Notes: generated by a model from the sequence alone, not told the origin. A stretch of 64,000 nucleotides of DNA from Vibrio sp. Of7-15 (GCF_022347565.1 NZ_JAKRGH010000007.1:1-64000), one strand, 5' to 3'. Shown: positions 1 through 9,344, counted from the stretch's first letter. Translations and numbers: made by a program.

Positions 1-201
1 CTTTATGTTGCCATCAAGAAAGTTCTGCCAGTAATCGGGGTTACGAATAAGCTGGTTATTCACCACCAAATACAGTTGTTCGTTGTCAATCATGATGGTA
101 CCTGCGTTATGTTGTGTGCAGGTCACAGGGTCGATGGTGTTGGCGTGGCTCCACGAAGAAGAAAGGAGCAGGGAAGTGAATAAAATAGATTTAAGTTTCA
201 T
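1..201 (-). CDS. Secreted protein of unknown function, N-terminal part only
   Basis: Reading from an ATG at 201 towards the window edge gives 67 codons without a stop, so the gene is cut by the window start. The first 20 or so residues form a typical Sec signal peptide (MKLKS, then a hydrophobic stretch, then SWSHA just before NTIDP), so the product is exported. The visible mature part has one cysteine (VTCTQ) and no motif I recognise. It lies 288 bp from the next gene, which is on the same strand and ends at 490. The ATG is chosen because the signal peptide follows directly. Function unknown. Confidence 0.6.
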   Translation of the reverse strand, partial: MKLKSILFTSLLLSSSWSHANTIDPVTCTQHNAGTIMIDNEQLYLVVNNQLIRNPDYWQNFLDGNIK

Positions 202-489
202 AATTCAACGGCTTATTAATAAACCATATGCATTATATTGATATTCAACTTAAGGGGAATGCAAAGTTTATAGATTGGGCTTTAATTATCCATTTATTCA
301 ATCTGAGTCACATAAATTCGATTATTTAGTCTATAAATCAATCGTTTGTGGCTAGTGATGAAGTCGAGATAGTGAAGGGCTTGTGAAACATAAAGGCAGC
401 TCTTCTAAAAGTTGCCTTTATTATGTGGTTTTCTTATGTCTTACTTATTGATTGTTTTTTCATTTATTACTCTTTGACTGAGTTGCCCC
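202..489. other. AT-rich intergenic region
   Basis: No coding sequence is visible. The region should contain the promoter of the truncated secreted protein, near 202-330, and the 3' end of the DUF4345 transcript, with the hairpin at 392-419. Nothing else stands out. Confidence 0.5.
392..419 (-). terminator. Probable terminator of the DUF4345 gene
   Basis: AAAGGCAGC and GTTGCCTTT form a 9-bp stem (one G-U wobble) about 70 bp after the stop codon at 490. On the minus strand it is followed by the T-rich tail TTTATGTTT. The T-run is imperfect, so confidence is moderate. Confidence 0.45.
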
Positions 490-870
490 TTAGTAAAAAC
501 CGCCATTTTTCATGTGGCTGAAGAGCAATACGCCTGCAATCACGAGTTCTAACACTAAAGGTGGAACAACGGCTTTATCAAACCCATCGAAAATCAGCCC
601 TACAACTCGGCCAACAGCCACGGCGATCATTAGAATGGCCACGAAGAAATACCCTTCGGTGTTGCCTGACGTCAGCCCCAGTACCAGAATGGCAACGCTG
701 GCTAAAAACAAGCCTCCCATGACTGAGCGAATGGTATTCAGCCCTGCTTTGCCAATGGGTTCTAGCGAGAAATTCGTGACCATTTTTTGTGGTGCAAACA
801 TCGACATGATGCCAAGCCCGCTTAGCATTACAGTAACAAGGCCAACAAGAATTTGTAGTGTAGTGTCCAT
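490..870 (-). CDS. DUF4345-type small integral membrane protein
   Basis: This is a 126-residue protein with four predicted membrane segments (about 7-25, 47-68, 72-95 and 103-120). The spacing and the glycine-rich second and third helices (SVMGGLFLASVAILVLG, AVAVGRVVGLIFDG) match the DUF4345 family, whose role is unknown. The ATG at 870 is preceded by AAGGAAA at good spacing. Directly behind that ribosome site sits a 60-bp array of ten ATATAA hexamers, which separates this gene from the upstream short-chain dehydrogenase on the same strand. Co-transcription with the dehydrogenase is possible. The array itself offers several overlapping TATAAA-like -10 sequences, so the gene may have its own, copy-number-sensitive promoter. 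The family call is from memory of the pattern. Confidence 0.7.
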   Translation of the reverse strand: MDTTLQILVGLVTVMLSGLGIMSMFAPQKMVTNFSLEPIGKAGLNTIRSVMGGLFLASVAILVLGLTSGNTEGYFFVAILMIAVAVGRVVGLIFDGFDKAVVPPLVLELVIAGVLLFSHMKNGGFY

Positions 871-882
871 TATGGTTTCCTT

Positions 883-942
883 TTATATTTATATTTATAT
901 TTATATTTATATTTATATTTATATTTATATTTATATTTATAT
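883..942. repeat. Ten perfect tandem copies of a hexamer (TTATAT on plus, ATATAA on minus)
   Basis: The unit TTATAT is repeated ten times without error between 883 and 942. On the minus strand the array lies 13-72 bp upstream of the DUF4345 start codon, right against its ribosome site, and 18 bp after the dehydrogenase stop. Perfect short repeats of this length are prone to slippage. Read on the minus strand, each unit junction resembles a -10 box. Confidence 0.95.
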
Positions 943-960
943 GACTATTTGATGTCTGAG

Positions 961-1884
961 TTACGAAAATTGTTGAATCGCTTGGCGGGCGTTGTCTTGT
1001 GCGGTGGTATTGCCAAACGAAGGTTCAATCGTGAGCTGATCCACCACCGGGCCTGTGGGTGAACCAGCGTGGCTTGCGTAGAAATGGCCACTCTCGAACC
1101 TTGGATCAAACAGTCCTTCTAAGTAACGTTTGGCCCCTTTTTCTACGCTGTGCATCATGCCGAACATGGGCATAACAAGGCCGCCGACGTATTTAAAGAA
1201 CAGTTTTTTGAGGAAGGGTAAATCGTCCATGCCGTTGGTGCCTGTTGTGCCGCCCGGGCTCATGGTGACAAAGCGAAGATGCGGATGTTGCCTTGCCATG
1301 GATGCCATCCATAACGTGCCTGTCAGTTTTATGGTGCCATAGACATCGAGTGGATCGGCTTTTGAGCCAAATTTGCTGCCATTGGCGATGGAAGCGAATT
1401 CTTCGATGGAGGAGCTGCTTAGCTCGGGTTTCGCCACGCCCATTTTGGGTATTCCTCTGGCGGTTTCTGAGCCAGCGTAAAGAATGGTGGAGGTAACAAG
1501 CTGACGTTTTATTAGCTCTTCAACCAGCACCACATGGCCTAATACGTTAGAAGCAAAGATGTTGGTGACGCCGTCACTGGTGAGTGCGTGTGGCGTTCGC
1601 CCACCAGTGCCGCCCGCATTTAATACTACGGCATCAACAGGGGATGTCATTGCGGCTACTGCATTGCGAACGGATGTTGAATCTGACACATCAAGGATGA
1701 TGATTTCAAAAATATCTTTTCCTGTGGCTGCGACGAGTTGGCTTTTGGCATCGTTGGCTTTGTCTATATTTCGACAGCCCAAGTAAATTTTGTTAATGCC
1801 TTCTTGTGAGGCTAATTGGCGAGCCGCTTCGAAACCAATCCCAGCGTTCGCGCCAGTAATTAGAACGGTTTTAATCGTATTCAT
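961..1884 (-). CDS. Short-chain dehydrogenase/reductase (SDR)
   Basis: This is an NAD(P)-dependent oxidoreductase of 307 residues. The Rossmann glycine motif TGANAGIG is at residues 10-17, the LNAGG motif follows mid-domain, and the catalytic YGTIK (YxxxK) is present. The substrate cannot be read from sequence. The length and insertions suggest the larger retinol-dehydrogenase-like or protochlorophyllide-reductase-like SDRs. I chose the ATG at 1884 (MNTIKTVLITG) because GGGAA precedes it and it gives a standard SDR N-terminus. An upstream ATG at 1914 would add ten residues. It is transcribed away from a LysR regulator starting at 2000, which suggests control by that regulator. The DUF4345 gene lies downstream beyond the hexamer array. 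Confidence 0.85.
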   Translation of the reverse strand: MNTIKTVLITGANAGIGFEAARQLASQEGINKIYLGCRNIDKANDAKSQLVAATGKDIFEIIILDVSDSTSVRNAVAAMTSPVDAVVLNAGGTGGRTPHALTSDGVTNIFASNVLGHVVLVEELIKRQLVTSTILYAGSETARGIPKMGVAKPELSSSSIEEFASIANGSKFGSKADPLDVYGTIKLTGTLWMASMARQHPHLRFVTMSPGGTTGTNGMDDLPFLKKLFFKYVGGLVMPMFGMMHSVEKGAKRYLEGLFDPRFESGHFYASHAGSPTGPVVDQLTIEPSFGNTTAQDNARQAIQQFS

Positions 1885-1999
1885 GTTTGTTCCCATTAGT
1901 GTGATTGTTGGCATGGGATTAAGTTATCACCATTGAAAAATGAACTGTATACGGGTAAAAGTGGACACAGTGTTTCAAAAATGAACCATAGGTGACTCA

Positions 2000-2935
2000 G
2001 TGCTAAACAATGAAAGTTTTGCCTTCAATTGGGATGATCTGAAATTTTTTCTCGCTGTTGTTCGAGCCGGAACCTTACGCGGTGGAGCCGAGAGCATTCA
2101 GGTGAACCATACCACCCTCACTCGCCGTCTTTCGATCATGGAGGAGCGGATTGGAAGCCGTCTTTTTGATCGCTCTAAGCAAGGGTTAGTCCTCACTCAG
2201 ATAGGGGAAGAGTTATTGCCTTATGCAGAGAGAGTGGAAGAAGAGATGACATCGGCCTCCCGTATGATCATCGGTCGAGATGCCGATCCGGTCGGAACCG
2301 TTTATGTTTCTATGCCTCATGGTATGGCAATGACGTCTATCATGGATGATCTCGCCCTTTTTTCTGAGCGTTACCCTGATATTACCCTTAACTTACAGTT
2401 TGGGAATGAGATTGCTAATCTGCATCGCCGTGAAGCTGATGTGTCTATTCGAGTAGCTAATGATGTGTATGACGATGCGGTTGGCCGCAGGCTTGTGCAG
2501 ATGTCTCAAGCGGCTTATTGCACCCGTGAATACGCCGAACGAGTGAAAGACAACGGCGGAGAAGGGCTGCACTTTATTGGTTGGCATGAGCCGGAAGGGG
2601 ATCTGACCGCAAAGTGGCTAAAAGAGAGCTTCTACCCTAAAGCGACCCTGAAACACCGAGTTTCGGAGCTGGTTCCTTTACTTTCCTTGGCAGCTTCTGG
2701 GCTTGGTATGGCTTATTTAGCGTGTAACCTCGGCGATAGACACCCCAACCTTGTTCGAGCACCTTTTCAAAAGCCGTTGCCTTATCGCAGCATTTGGTTG
2801 TTACTTCATCGCGATTTGCGTCGAACTGCGCGAATACGCTGTTTGGTTGATTTTTTAGCAGAGCAAATCCAGTCGCGGGAAAATGAGTTTTGGGTGACAG
2901 GAACCGTCCCACATGCGATGAAGGATAATGGTTAA
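2000..2935 (+). CDS. LysR-family transcriptional regulator
   Basis: This is a 311-residue DNA-binding regulator. The winged helix-turn-helix occupies about residues 12-70 (WDDLKFFLAVVRAGTLRGGA, then NHTTLTRRLSIMEERIGSRLF), followed by a linker helix and an effector domain. The start is GTG with AGGTGA just upstream. No ATG in frame would keep the helix-turn-helix intact. It is divergent from the SDR gene with 115 bp between the start codons. In LysR families this arrangement usually means the regulator controls the divergent gene and itself. Effector unknown. Confidence 0.9.
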   Translation: MLNNESFAFNWDDLKFFLAVVRAGTLRGGAESIQVNHTTLTRRLSIMEERIGSRLFDRSKQGLVLTQIGEELLPYAERVEEEMTSASRMIIGRDADPVGTVYVSMPHGMAMTSIMDDLALFSERYPDITLNLQFGNEIANLHRREADVSIRVANDVYDDAVGRRLVQMSQAAYCTREYAERVKDNGGEGLHFIGWHEPEGDLTAKWLKESFYPKATLKHRVSELVPLLSLAASGLGMAYLACNLGDRHPNLVRAPFQKPLPYRSIWLLLHRDLRRTARIRCLVDFLAEQIQSRENEFWVTGTVPHAMKDNG

Positions 2936-3008
2936 GTGTAAACAGTCGTTACGATGTGATGGTGGCGGGTAGGTCATTCTGCGTATTGTTAGATAACATC
3001 GGCAAAAA

Positions 3009-3039
3009 GTATATCAATTTTGCCATGAGGTATATCAAT
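3009..3039 (+). promoter_or_regulatory. Direct repeat GTATATCAAT spaced by two helical turns
   Basis: The 10-mer GTATATCAAT occurs exactly at 3009-3018 and 3030-3039. The 21-bp period places both copies on the same DNA face, upstream of the beta-hydroxyacid dehydrogenase. This fits a tandem activator or repressor site, but the protein is unknown. Confidence 0.4.
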
Positions 3040-3186
3040 GTATGTTTTGGTTAAAAATATCACTTATTTAGGGTGATTTTCGGTTTTGTAATGCATTCAT
3101 ATCCCCTAAAGTGAGCCCATAACCGCTTAGGAGAGGCTTCTAAGTGTGAAACCAGTGAATAGATAACTCTGCACAAGGAGAGAAAG

Positions 3187-4050
3187 ATGAAAGTTAGTTT
3201 TATCGGTTTAGGTACGATGGGTTTCCCAATGGCAGGTCACCTTGTGAAAGCAGGGTTTGACGTGACTGTGTTTAATCGTACTCATGAAAAGGCCTTAGCG
3301 TGGCAGGAGCAGTATCAAGGCTCAGTGGCGACATCGGTGCAAGAGTGTGCTGAAGGCGCTGATGTGGTGATCACCTGTGTAGGCAATGACGATGATGTAC
3401 GAGAAATGATCACTGGGCCAAATGGCGCATTAGCGGTGATGGCGGAAAACACCATTGTGGTTGATCACACAACAACGTCAGCGACTTTAGCAGAAGAGCT
3501 TGCAGCAGCCTGTAGCGAAAAGAAGGTCGATTTTATTGATGCGCCTGTATCTGGTGGTCAAGCGGGTGCTGAAAATGGCTGTTTAACCATTATGTGTGGT
3601 GGCGAGCAAGCGGTATTCGATAAGTTAGATTCAGTATTTAACGCTTACGGAAAATCGTACATTTTGATGGGCGAAGTGGGCCAAGGTCAGCGCAGCAAAA
3701 TGGTGAACCAAGTCTGTATTGCTGGTGTTCTGCAAGGGTTATCAGAAGGCTTATTACTGGCTGAAAAATCGGGCTTAGATATTGCGAAGTTAGTAGACGT
3801 GCTAAAAAATGGCGCGGCAGGCTCTTGGCAAATGGAAAACCGCGCAGTGACCATGGCGGAAGATAAGTTTGATTTTGGCTTTGCGATTGATTGGATGATC
3901 AAAGATTTAGGGATTTGTTTAGATGAATCTCAACGTAAGGGGCTGGAGCTACCATTGGCGGAAAAAACCAATAATGCGTACAAAGCGTTATCAGAAGAAG
4001 GCTTTGGCAGAATGGATACCTCTGTGCTGATTAAATCGCTTAAAAAATAA
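3187..4050 (+). CDS. NAD(P)-dependent beta-hydroxyacid dehydrogenase (3-hydroxyisobutyrate dehydrogenase family)
   Basis: This 287-residue soluble enzyme should oxidise a beta-hydroxyacid or reduce a semialdehyde such as tartronate, glyoxylate or succinic semialdehyde. The family marks are all present: cofactor motif GLGTMGFPMAGHL at 7-19, substrate motif DAPVSGG at 118-124, and the catalytic lysine K171 with N175 in RSKMVNQ. The length is normal. The exact substrate cannot be assigned, and no degradation pathway genes adjoin it. The ATG follows AAGGAGAGAA at ideal spacing. A pair of direct repeats lies about 150 bp upstream, and a strong terminator follows. Confidence 0.88.
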   Translation: MKVSFIGLGTMGFPMAGHLVKAGFDVTVFNRTHEKALAWQEQYQGSVATSVQECAEGADVVITCVGNDDDVREMITGPNGALAVMAENTIVVDHTTTSATLAEELAAACSEKKVDFIDAPVSGGQAGAENGCLTIMCGGEQAVFDKLDSVFNAYGKSYILMGEVGQGQRSKMVNQVCIAGVLQGLSEGLLLAEKSGLDIAKLVDVLKNGAAGSWQMENRAVTMAEDKFDFGFAIDWMIKDLGICLDESQRKGLELPLAEKTNNAYKALSEEGFGRMDTSVLIKSLKK

Positions 4051-4110
4051 TGTGTCTATCTTCACGTGCTTGCGCCCAGTAATTAGCCTAGTCATTAAGA
4101 GCGAATAAAT

Positions 4111-4144
4111 AAAAACCGCAGCTTCTTTTGAGGCTGCGGTTTTT
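4111..4144. terminator. Bidirectional rho-independent terminator
   Basis: AAAAACCGCAGC and GCTGCGGTTTTT form a perfect 12-bp stem with a 10-nt loop between two convergent genes. Each strand ends with a T-run, so it can stop both the dehydrogenase transcript (plus) and the chemoreceptor transcript (minus). Confidence 0.9.
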
Positions 4145-4183
4145 CACTTTTCTATGGAAGAGATTTGAGTTACTTAGATAGCG

Positions 4184-6181
4184 TTACACTTTAAATTTGG
4201 ACATTTCTTCATTTAAATCAATGACCTTATTTTTTACATTCTGAGACGTTTCATTAGCGTCTTTACAGTTGTTGGCCACGCCATCTGCGGAATAAGAGAG
4301 CTGGTGGATCAAATCGGCTAAAGATTGAGTCACGCTGGATTGTTGCTCGGTTGCCACTGCTACGTCACTGACTTTCTGTGTTGCGCCTTGAATATGTTGC
4401 ATGCTGTCGAGTAACACGGAATTGGTGGTGGTGGTTTGTTCAATGCCTGATTGCACTAAGGTTTGGCTGCGGTTGATGGTATTAACCACTTGCCCTGTGG
4501 AGTTCTGGATGGCATTCACAATGGTGTTGATCTCAGAGGTGGATGAGGTGGTATGCTGAGCCAACAAGCGAACTTCATCGGCAACAACGGCAAAACCACG
4601 GCCTTGCTCTCCGGCGCGAGCGGCTTCAATGGCGGCATTGAGCGCCAGTAAATTGGTTTGTTCGGCTAATTGCTCAATCACTTCCGTCACTCGCTCGATT
4701 TTGTCACTTTCATCATTCAGCTTTTGTACCATGTCGTTCGCGTGATTGATGGCGTGGTGAAGCTGTTCTACCGTTGCTTTATTGTCTGTGAGTGCTTGCT
4801 CGCCTTTAGCCAATAAACTTTCTGAAGTTTGTAAATCTTGAGAGGCTTCTTGGGTGTTATTGGCGGTTTCGTTCGCCGTGACCGACAGCTCTTCAATGGC
4901 AGTGGCAATGGAGCTGATTTTCTGAGTTTGTGCCACGACCTCGTTACTGGTTTTGTTATTGGTTTCGAGTAAAACAAGCATGCTGCTGTCTACGTCATCG
5001 GCTCTGTCTGTGACGCCTTTCACCAGCGAGGAGAGAGACAAGCTCATGCGGTTCATGGCGGCGACCAAAGTGGTTATTTCATCAGCGCCTTTGTCGGCCA
5101 GAGGTTGGCCAGCCACGTCACCATGAGAAATGTCTTCGGCACGTTTAGCGACCAAATTTAAGCGTCGTCCTATGTTGCTGCCTAACAGTTTGGCAATAAC
5201 CATAGAAGCTAATGTGGCTAATAACGCTGTAACAAATAGCGTCCAGACCACCGAAGTGACGCTGGTGCCAATGGCATTGCCGCTGTGCTCAGCATGGGTT
5301 TGTTGTTTGCTGACGATATTCTCTAACGTGGCAGCTAACTGATTAGCCGCAGGAATGGTGTTTTGAGCCATGTGGTAATTGGCTTGGTTCCAATCAGGGG
5401 CTTGGCGTAAACTGATCACTTGATCGGCCAACGGAAAATAGAGCTGCTGCATCTCTTTGAAAAGCTGCCATAAGGTGAGATCACTGCCTGCTAACAAGCT
5501 TTGTTTACTTTCAATTTCAGCCACAGATTTATGATGATTCGCAATCAGTTCTTGGTATTTCGCTAGGTATTCCTCTCGGCCATAAAAAAGGTAGTCGCGC
5601 AGGGCAGAAAGGGCATTGGCTAATGAGTTGTAGCTATCGGCATACAGTTTAATTAAGCGTTTTCGCTCGCCCCCTGTTTGATTCCTTTCTTCATCATTGA
5701 GTAAGCCTTGCAGTTGATCTAAAGCCACCTCAGCAATTGGGGCCGCTTCATTTAAGAGCAAAGCGTGCGCAGGCAGGTTTTCTTCACTGTGGGCAATCTC
5801 GGCCACTTGGTTCTGGCTGGCTACCAGCGTTTGCCATTGGGTTTTTACTTGGGAAAAATCATCGTGGCTTAAATTGCTTTGTAGCGTTGGCAGTACTTGA
5901 TCTACGTATTGAGTGGTTTGGGTTAGCTCTGTTTTTAGGTTGTCGGCAAGGGTTTCATCGGATCCCAGTAACATATAAGCACGCAGTGATGACATGGATG
6001 CCTGTACTGATTGCTGCAATGAACGGCTGGCATCGACCGTGGGTAAATCGACAGAAAGAAGGGAGTTTGCATTCTCTTCAACTTGGTTAATGATGTTATA
6101 CACCGCGACCGAGGCGCATAAATACAGTGACGCAACCAGCATAAAACTGAGCGTAAGCTTCCTTGCTATCGGTAATTTCAT
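4184..6181 (-). CDS. Methyl-accepting chemotaxis protein with a long helical periplasmic domain
   Basis: This is a 665-residue inner-membrane chemoreceptor. TM1 is near 11-28. An all-helical periplasmic sensor follows at about 30-305 and resembles the helical bimodular (HBM) type. TM2 is near 308-332, with HAMP at about 333-385. The signalling hairpin tip at about 505-540 ([20 protein letters not shown], then [12 protein letters not shown]) binds CheW and CheA. The ligand is unknown; HBM sensors in other bacteria bind small organic acids. It is transcribed alone, convergent with the dehydrogenase. It is not a close relative of the paired receptors at 55848 and 58476, as the sensor and N-terminus differ. 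Confidence 0.93.
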   Translation of the reverse strand: MKLPIARKLTLSFMLVASLYLCASVAVYNIINQVEENANSLLSVDLPTVDASRSLQQSVQASMSSLRAYMLLGSDETLADNLKTELTQTTQYVDQVLPTLQSNLSHDDFSQVKTQWQTLVASQNQVAEIAHSEENLPAHALLLNEAAPIAEVALDQLQGLLNDEERNQTGGERKRLIKLYADSYNSLANALSALRDYLFYGREEYLAKYQELIANHHKSVAEIESKQSLLAGSDLTLWQLFKEMQQLYFPLADQVISLRQAPDWNQANYHMAQNTIPAANQLAATLENIVSKQQTHAEHSGNAIGTSVTSVVWTLFVTALLATLASMVIAKLLGSNIGRRLNLVAKRAEDISHGDVAGQPLADKGADEITTLVAAMNRMSLSLSSLVKGVTDRADDVDSSMLVLLETNNKTSNEVVAQTQKISSIATAIEELSVTANETANNTQEASQDLQTSESLLAKGEQALTDNKATVEQLHHAINHANDMVQKLNDESDKIERVTEVIEQLAEQTNLLALNAAIEAARAGEQGRGFAVVADEVRLLAQHTTSSTSEINTIVNAIQNSTGQVVNTINRSQTLVQSGIEQTTTTNSVLLDSMQHIQGATQKVSDVAVATEQQSSVTQSLADLIHQLSYSADGVANNCKDANETSQNVKNKVIDLNEEMSKFKV

Positions 6182-6331
6182 TTTTTATCACTTTTGATAC
6201 AACATAGTTTGGTTAACATAATGTTAAAAAATGATTCGGTAAATAATTAACGTATTTTGCGACTCATATTTTCTTCTTAGTGTTGGACAGATCAAGATTT
6301 GAGAGGTGTGAATAAGCAACGAAATGCTCAG

Positions 6332-6378
6332 AAAAAAGCCCCCACTCAGAGGTATGGACGAGAAGATTGAGTGGGGGG
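6332..6378 (-). terminator. Terminator of the cytochrome c peroxidase-like gene
   Basis: CCCCCACTCA (6339-6348) pairs with TGAGTGGGGG (6368-6377). Read on the minus strand the hairpin is followed directly by CTTTTTTC. It lies 18 bp after the stop codon at 6396. Confidence 0.85.
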
Positions 6379-6395
6379 AGAAATGGGATTACAGC

Positions 6396-8000
6396 TTAGA
6401 GCACGTTTCCGTCTGCATCGGTGCCGATTAAGACGTTATTATCTGGGTTGTCGGTGACTTCGTCGGCAATCCAAGGAGCAAGGCAGGCTCTAGAGGTTGC
6501 ACATTCATCGGTCAGTGCGTGGAGGAAAGCCACTAGCTCACCCACTTCGCGATCATTCAGGTTCGCTCGTTGCAGTAACGAAGTATTGTTCTGTTGCTCT
6601 GCTCTGAGTTTATTCAAAGCTAATTCAGAATTGGCAAAAGAATCGGGGTAGAGGGCATCACAGTCGGCGATATTTTTAAACTGAGGGAGCTGACACCAAC
6701 GTGCGTTTTCAAAGAAGTTTTCCACACTGCGGCTTGGGTTACGGTAATGTCGCACCACTTGCTCAAGGCTTTTGTAAGTGCCTGCGTGGCCATAAGGGGC
6801 GGTGAGCGCTATATTCAGTAAGCTTGGGGTTCTGAAACGGTAGCGATCGTCGGTATTGCCTGTGACTCGCTCTCGGCCAAAGTCATCGTTATTTCCGTCT
6901 CCATTACCTGGACCAAATTGAGGGAAAGCAACAGCGTGATGGCGACCATCACTAAACAATGTACCGTTATGACAAGCAGCACAGCCAGCGCCCCTTTCGT
7001 TGTTTGGGCGGAAGAATAACAGCGCACCACGTTTTTGCTGATCGCTTAATGCGGTTTGATCGCCATTTAAATACTGCTGCCAAGGCGAATCGATAAACAG
7101 CATAGAACGTTCGTATTCGCCAATAGCATGGGCAATGTTTTCATAGGTAATGAGGGTTTCAGCGTCATCGGCGCTGCTAAAAGCGGTCTGAAACTCTTGT
7201 AGCCATTGATTCAAGCTCAGCTCGCCTTGTCTAATGCCATAATCACCAATCCGAGCAGCCAAATGAGCACGGATTAAATCGTTACTGCTGCCATTTTCAA
7301 AGCCGTCTGTTTTCATTTCATCCGTTGACGTTACTGGGAATCTGGCTTGAGCGGTGGCCAAATTGGCTCCTGCATTGGCATCACCAATACCAAAACCTGA
7401 ATCTGGCGTACTGATGCCAGAAGCGGCCCCATTTTCTCCGGTTTCTTTGCCTAAACTTTCAATACGAGAATCCCAAAATAATCCTGTGTCCCACAAAACA
7501 GTATTAAAGATGGTTGGGCTGTTGCGGGGTACAGAGGGTAAACCACTGCGGTTTACGCGTCCGTTTCCCAACACTTCTGGTTGAATCGCTTCAACCCCGA
7601 TAGGCAGCGCTAGTTCATCGGCACCGCCTAAAGTCGGGTGGTGGCAACTGGCACAGGCGGTATCTAGCCCTCCTCCTAAACTTTTACTGAAAAACAATTT
7701 TTTACCCAGTTGAGCGGCTGGAGACGTGATGTCTGGCACGCTTCTTCCTGCCAGCGGTTCGGCATCCAGATTCAGGGCAGTGATCAGTTCTGCAAGGGCT
7801 TCATCCAATACTTCATCGCTATTATTTGGTGGGTTTGCCCCTGGAGGAGTGGCGGCAGGTGTATCCAGTACCGCTGCGTTTGCATCAGACGTCTGCGTGT
7901 CGTTATTGGAGCCACCGCCATTACAGCCTGCCAACATCACGACAGAGAAAGCCAAAGTTAAAGCCAGCTTAGGTGGGGGAGTTAGTATTGTGGTTATCAT
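6396..8000 (-). CDS. Di-heme cytochrome c peroxidase / MauG-family lipoprotein
   Basis: This 534-residue exported lipoprotein has a signal peptide ending in the lipobox LAGC (lipidated Cys26). A low-complexity Gly/Asn/Pro/Ala linker follows, then two heme c sites: CASCH (C116, C119, H120) and CAACH (C340, C343, H344). The two-domain layout matches bacterial cytochrome c peroxidases and MauG-like enzymes, which use periplasmic electron donors to reduce peroxide or oxidise a protein. At over 500 residues it is longer than classical CcpA (about 320-350), with insertions between the hemes. The ATG at 8000 is chosen because AGGAGG sits five bases upstream; the GTG at 8006 lies inside that site. 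It is a single-gene unit with its own terminator. Peroxidase versus MauG-type oxidase cannot be separated here. Confidence 0.88.
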   Translation of the reverse strand: MITTILTPPPKLALTLAFSVVMLAGCNGGGSNNDTQTSDANAAVLDTPAATPPGANPPNNSDEVLDEALAELITALNLDAEPLAGRSVPDITSPAAQLGKKLFFSKSLGGGLDTACASCHHPTLGGADELALPIGVEAIQPEVLGNGRVNRSGLPSVPRNSPTIFNTVLWDTGLFWDSRIESLGKETGENGAASGISTPDSGFGIGDANAGANLATAQARFPVTSTDEMKTDGFENGSSNDLIRAHLAARIGDYGIRQGELSLNQWLQEFQTAFSSADDAETLITYENIAHAIGEYERSMLFIDSPWQQYLNGDQTALSDQQKRGALLFFRPNNERGAGCAACHNGTLFSDGRHHAVAFPQFGPGNGDGNNDDFGRERVTGNTDDRYRFRTPSLLNIALTAPYGHAGTYKSLEQVVRHYRNPSRSVENFFENARWCQLPQFKNIADCDALYPDSFANSELALNKLRAEQQNNTSLLQRANLNDREVGELVAFLHALTDECATSRACLAPWIADEVTDNPDNNVLIGTDADGNVL

Positions 8001-8192
8001 GGTCACCTCCTGTAACGTTTTTGACAGTTTAGGAAGTAAATGGGCAGGCTTTGCACAAACAATAAGGAATAAATGTGCAAATTAGGCAGATGGTTAGCTT
8101 TTTCCAGTCGGCTAAAAGTGGCGTAAATATAGCGGTAACCCTATCTTTATACATATCAACAGCGCATTAGGCTGCGGGCGAGAGTATTAGGA

Positions 8193-8987
8193 ATGGTGAA
8201 AAAAACGGGGAAAGTGTTGGTCTTCTTAATGATGGCTTTTTTGTGCGTTTTTTCGGTTAAAGCCAGCGAAAAACCTGTCATTGTTTTAGCTGGTATTGAA
8301 GATTATGCGCCTTACAGTTTTACGGTGAATGATCAACATACAGGGATTTATGTTGATCTCATGACAGAGTTATTTTCACGTATTTCGTACCCTATTCATA
8401 TCAAACTAATGCCGTTTAATCGTGTTTTACATGAAACGAGAACAGGCACGGTATCGGCTGTGTTCGGAGCCTATTGGACATCAGATAGAACCACGTACGC
8501 TACGTATGTTGAAGAACCTCACCTTGCCACTATTTCTGTTGCGCTTTTTGTGCCGAAAGGAAGCTGGATTAAGCAGGCCACTATTGAAAATGTAACCGGT
8601 GCCGTTATTGGTTATAAAATGGGTTTTGCCATGCCCGTGGAGTACGATGCCGCCGTAGAAAATGATTTGTTTATTAAAACAGAAGTGCGCACGGCAGAGC
8701 GATTAGTGAAAATGCTGCTTGCTAAACGTTTAGATGGTTTTATGCATACCATAGGGCAAAGCCAATATTACATTGAGCAATTAGATAAAAAGCAAGAAAT
8801 ACAACAAGTTTCTCCTCTTGTTTTTGATGAAAGGTTTACTTATTTAGCCTTTTCTAATGAGGCGCTAAAAACGTTACCAGAAGAGCTTTTACCTTTAATC
8901 ACTCAAGCGTTATCTACGATGGTGCAAGATGGCACATTTGCTTCTGTCTATCGTAAATACAACTTGTCATATGTCGCCGAAAAATAG
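8193..8987 (+). CDS. Periplasmic solute-binding protein, family 3-like
   Basis: This 264-residue protein has a signal peptide (about 1-24, ending VKASE) and the fold pattern of family 3 extracellular solute-binding proteins: an early GIEDYAPYSF motif, GIYVDLMTELFSRI, and a second-lobe IGYKMGFA segment. Such proteins bind amino acids or related polar molecules. No ABC permease or ATPase gene is nearby, so it may serve a transporter elsewhere or act as a stand-alone sensor. Vibrios carry many orphan members. Its stop codon is immediately next to that of the convergent gene at 8988. Confidence 0.8.
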   Translation: MVKKTGKVLVFLMMAFLCVFSVKASEKPVIVLAGIEDYAPYSFTVNDQHTGIYVDLMTELFSRISYPIHIKLMPFNRVLHETRTGTVSAVFGAYWTSDRTTYATYVEEPHLATISVALFVPKGSWIKQATIENVTGAVIGYKMGFAMPVEYDAAVENDLFIKTEVRTAERLVKMLLAKRLDGFMHTIGQSQYYIEQLDKKQEIQQVSPLVFDERFTYLAFSNEALKTLPEELLPLITQALSTMVQDGTFASVYRKYNLSYVAEK

Positions 8988-9344
8988 TTACAGATTTGGC
9001 TTAGGGTTCTGTACCGGTAATGGCAGAAAAGAGATATTGGATTCTACAGGGCTGCAATGACGGAAGTGATACAGAGAACGCTGGCGTATTACACAAAAGC
9101 GCTTAGTCAACTCAATAGAGGAACTGGCGATACAGGCGTGGTTTTTAGGTAAAGGCAGTTTGATGATTTCATTGGGTTGGTTTTTTAGGCTGACATTAAT
9201 GAAGTGACGCTTTTCTGGAAAATAGTACACCGATGAAAAAGAGACAATATTGCCATAGGCGGTTTCTGCGTTTGGTGCGCACAGAAAAATCACTAACCAA
9301 AGTAGTCCCCCTGAGAATAAAGGAATGAGTGCCAGTTTAAACAT
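8988..9344 (-). CDS. Hypothetical exported or membrane-anchored protein
   Basis: About 118 residues if translation begins at the ATG at 9344; the GTG at 9380 has no ribosome site. The N-terminus is a hydrophobic segment (LALIPLFSGGLLWLVIFLC) consistent with a signal peptide or anchor. The rest has four scattered cysteines (CIAS, FCVI, HCSP and one in the hydrophobic region) and no domain I recognise. The stop codon abuts that of the convergent solute-binding protein with no intergenic base. It could be a spurious frame, though the hydrophobic N-terminus argues for a real gene. Confidence 0.45.
   Translation of the reverse strand: MFKLALIPLFSGGLLWLVIFLCAPNAETAYGNIVSFSSVYYFPEKRHFINVSLKNQPNEIIKLPLPKNHACIASSSIELTKRFCVIRQRSLYHFRHCSPVESNISFLPLPVQNPKPNL

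Noticed and set aside
512-952. Open frame on the plus strand ending in a long Ile-Tyr repeat
   Set aside because: It is the antisense of the DUF4345 gene read through the hexamer array. The repeat is read as Ile-Tyr only because six is a multiple of three. No ribosome site or family.
5737-6090. 117-codon plus-strand frame inside the first chemoreceptor
   Set aside because: Antisense of a helical, Ala/Gln/Leu-rich coding region. No start signal and no recognisable protein.
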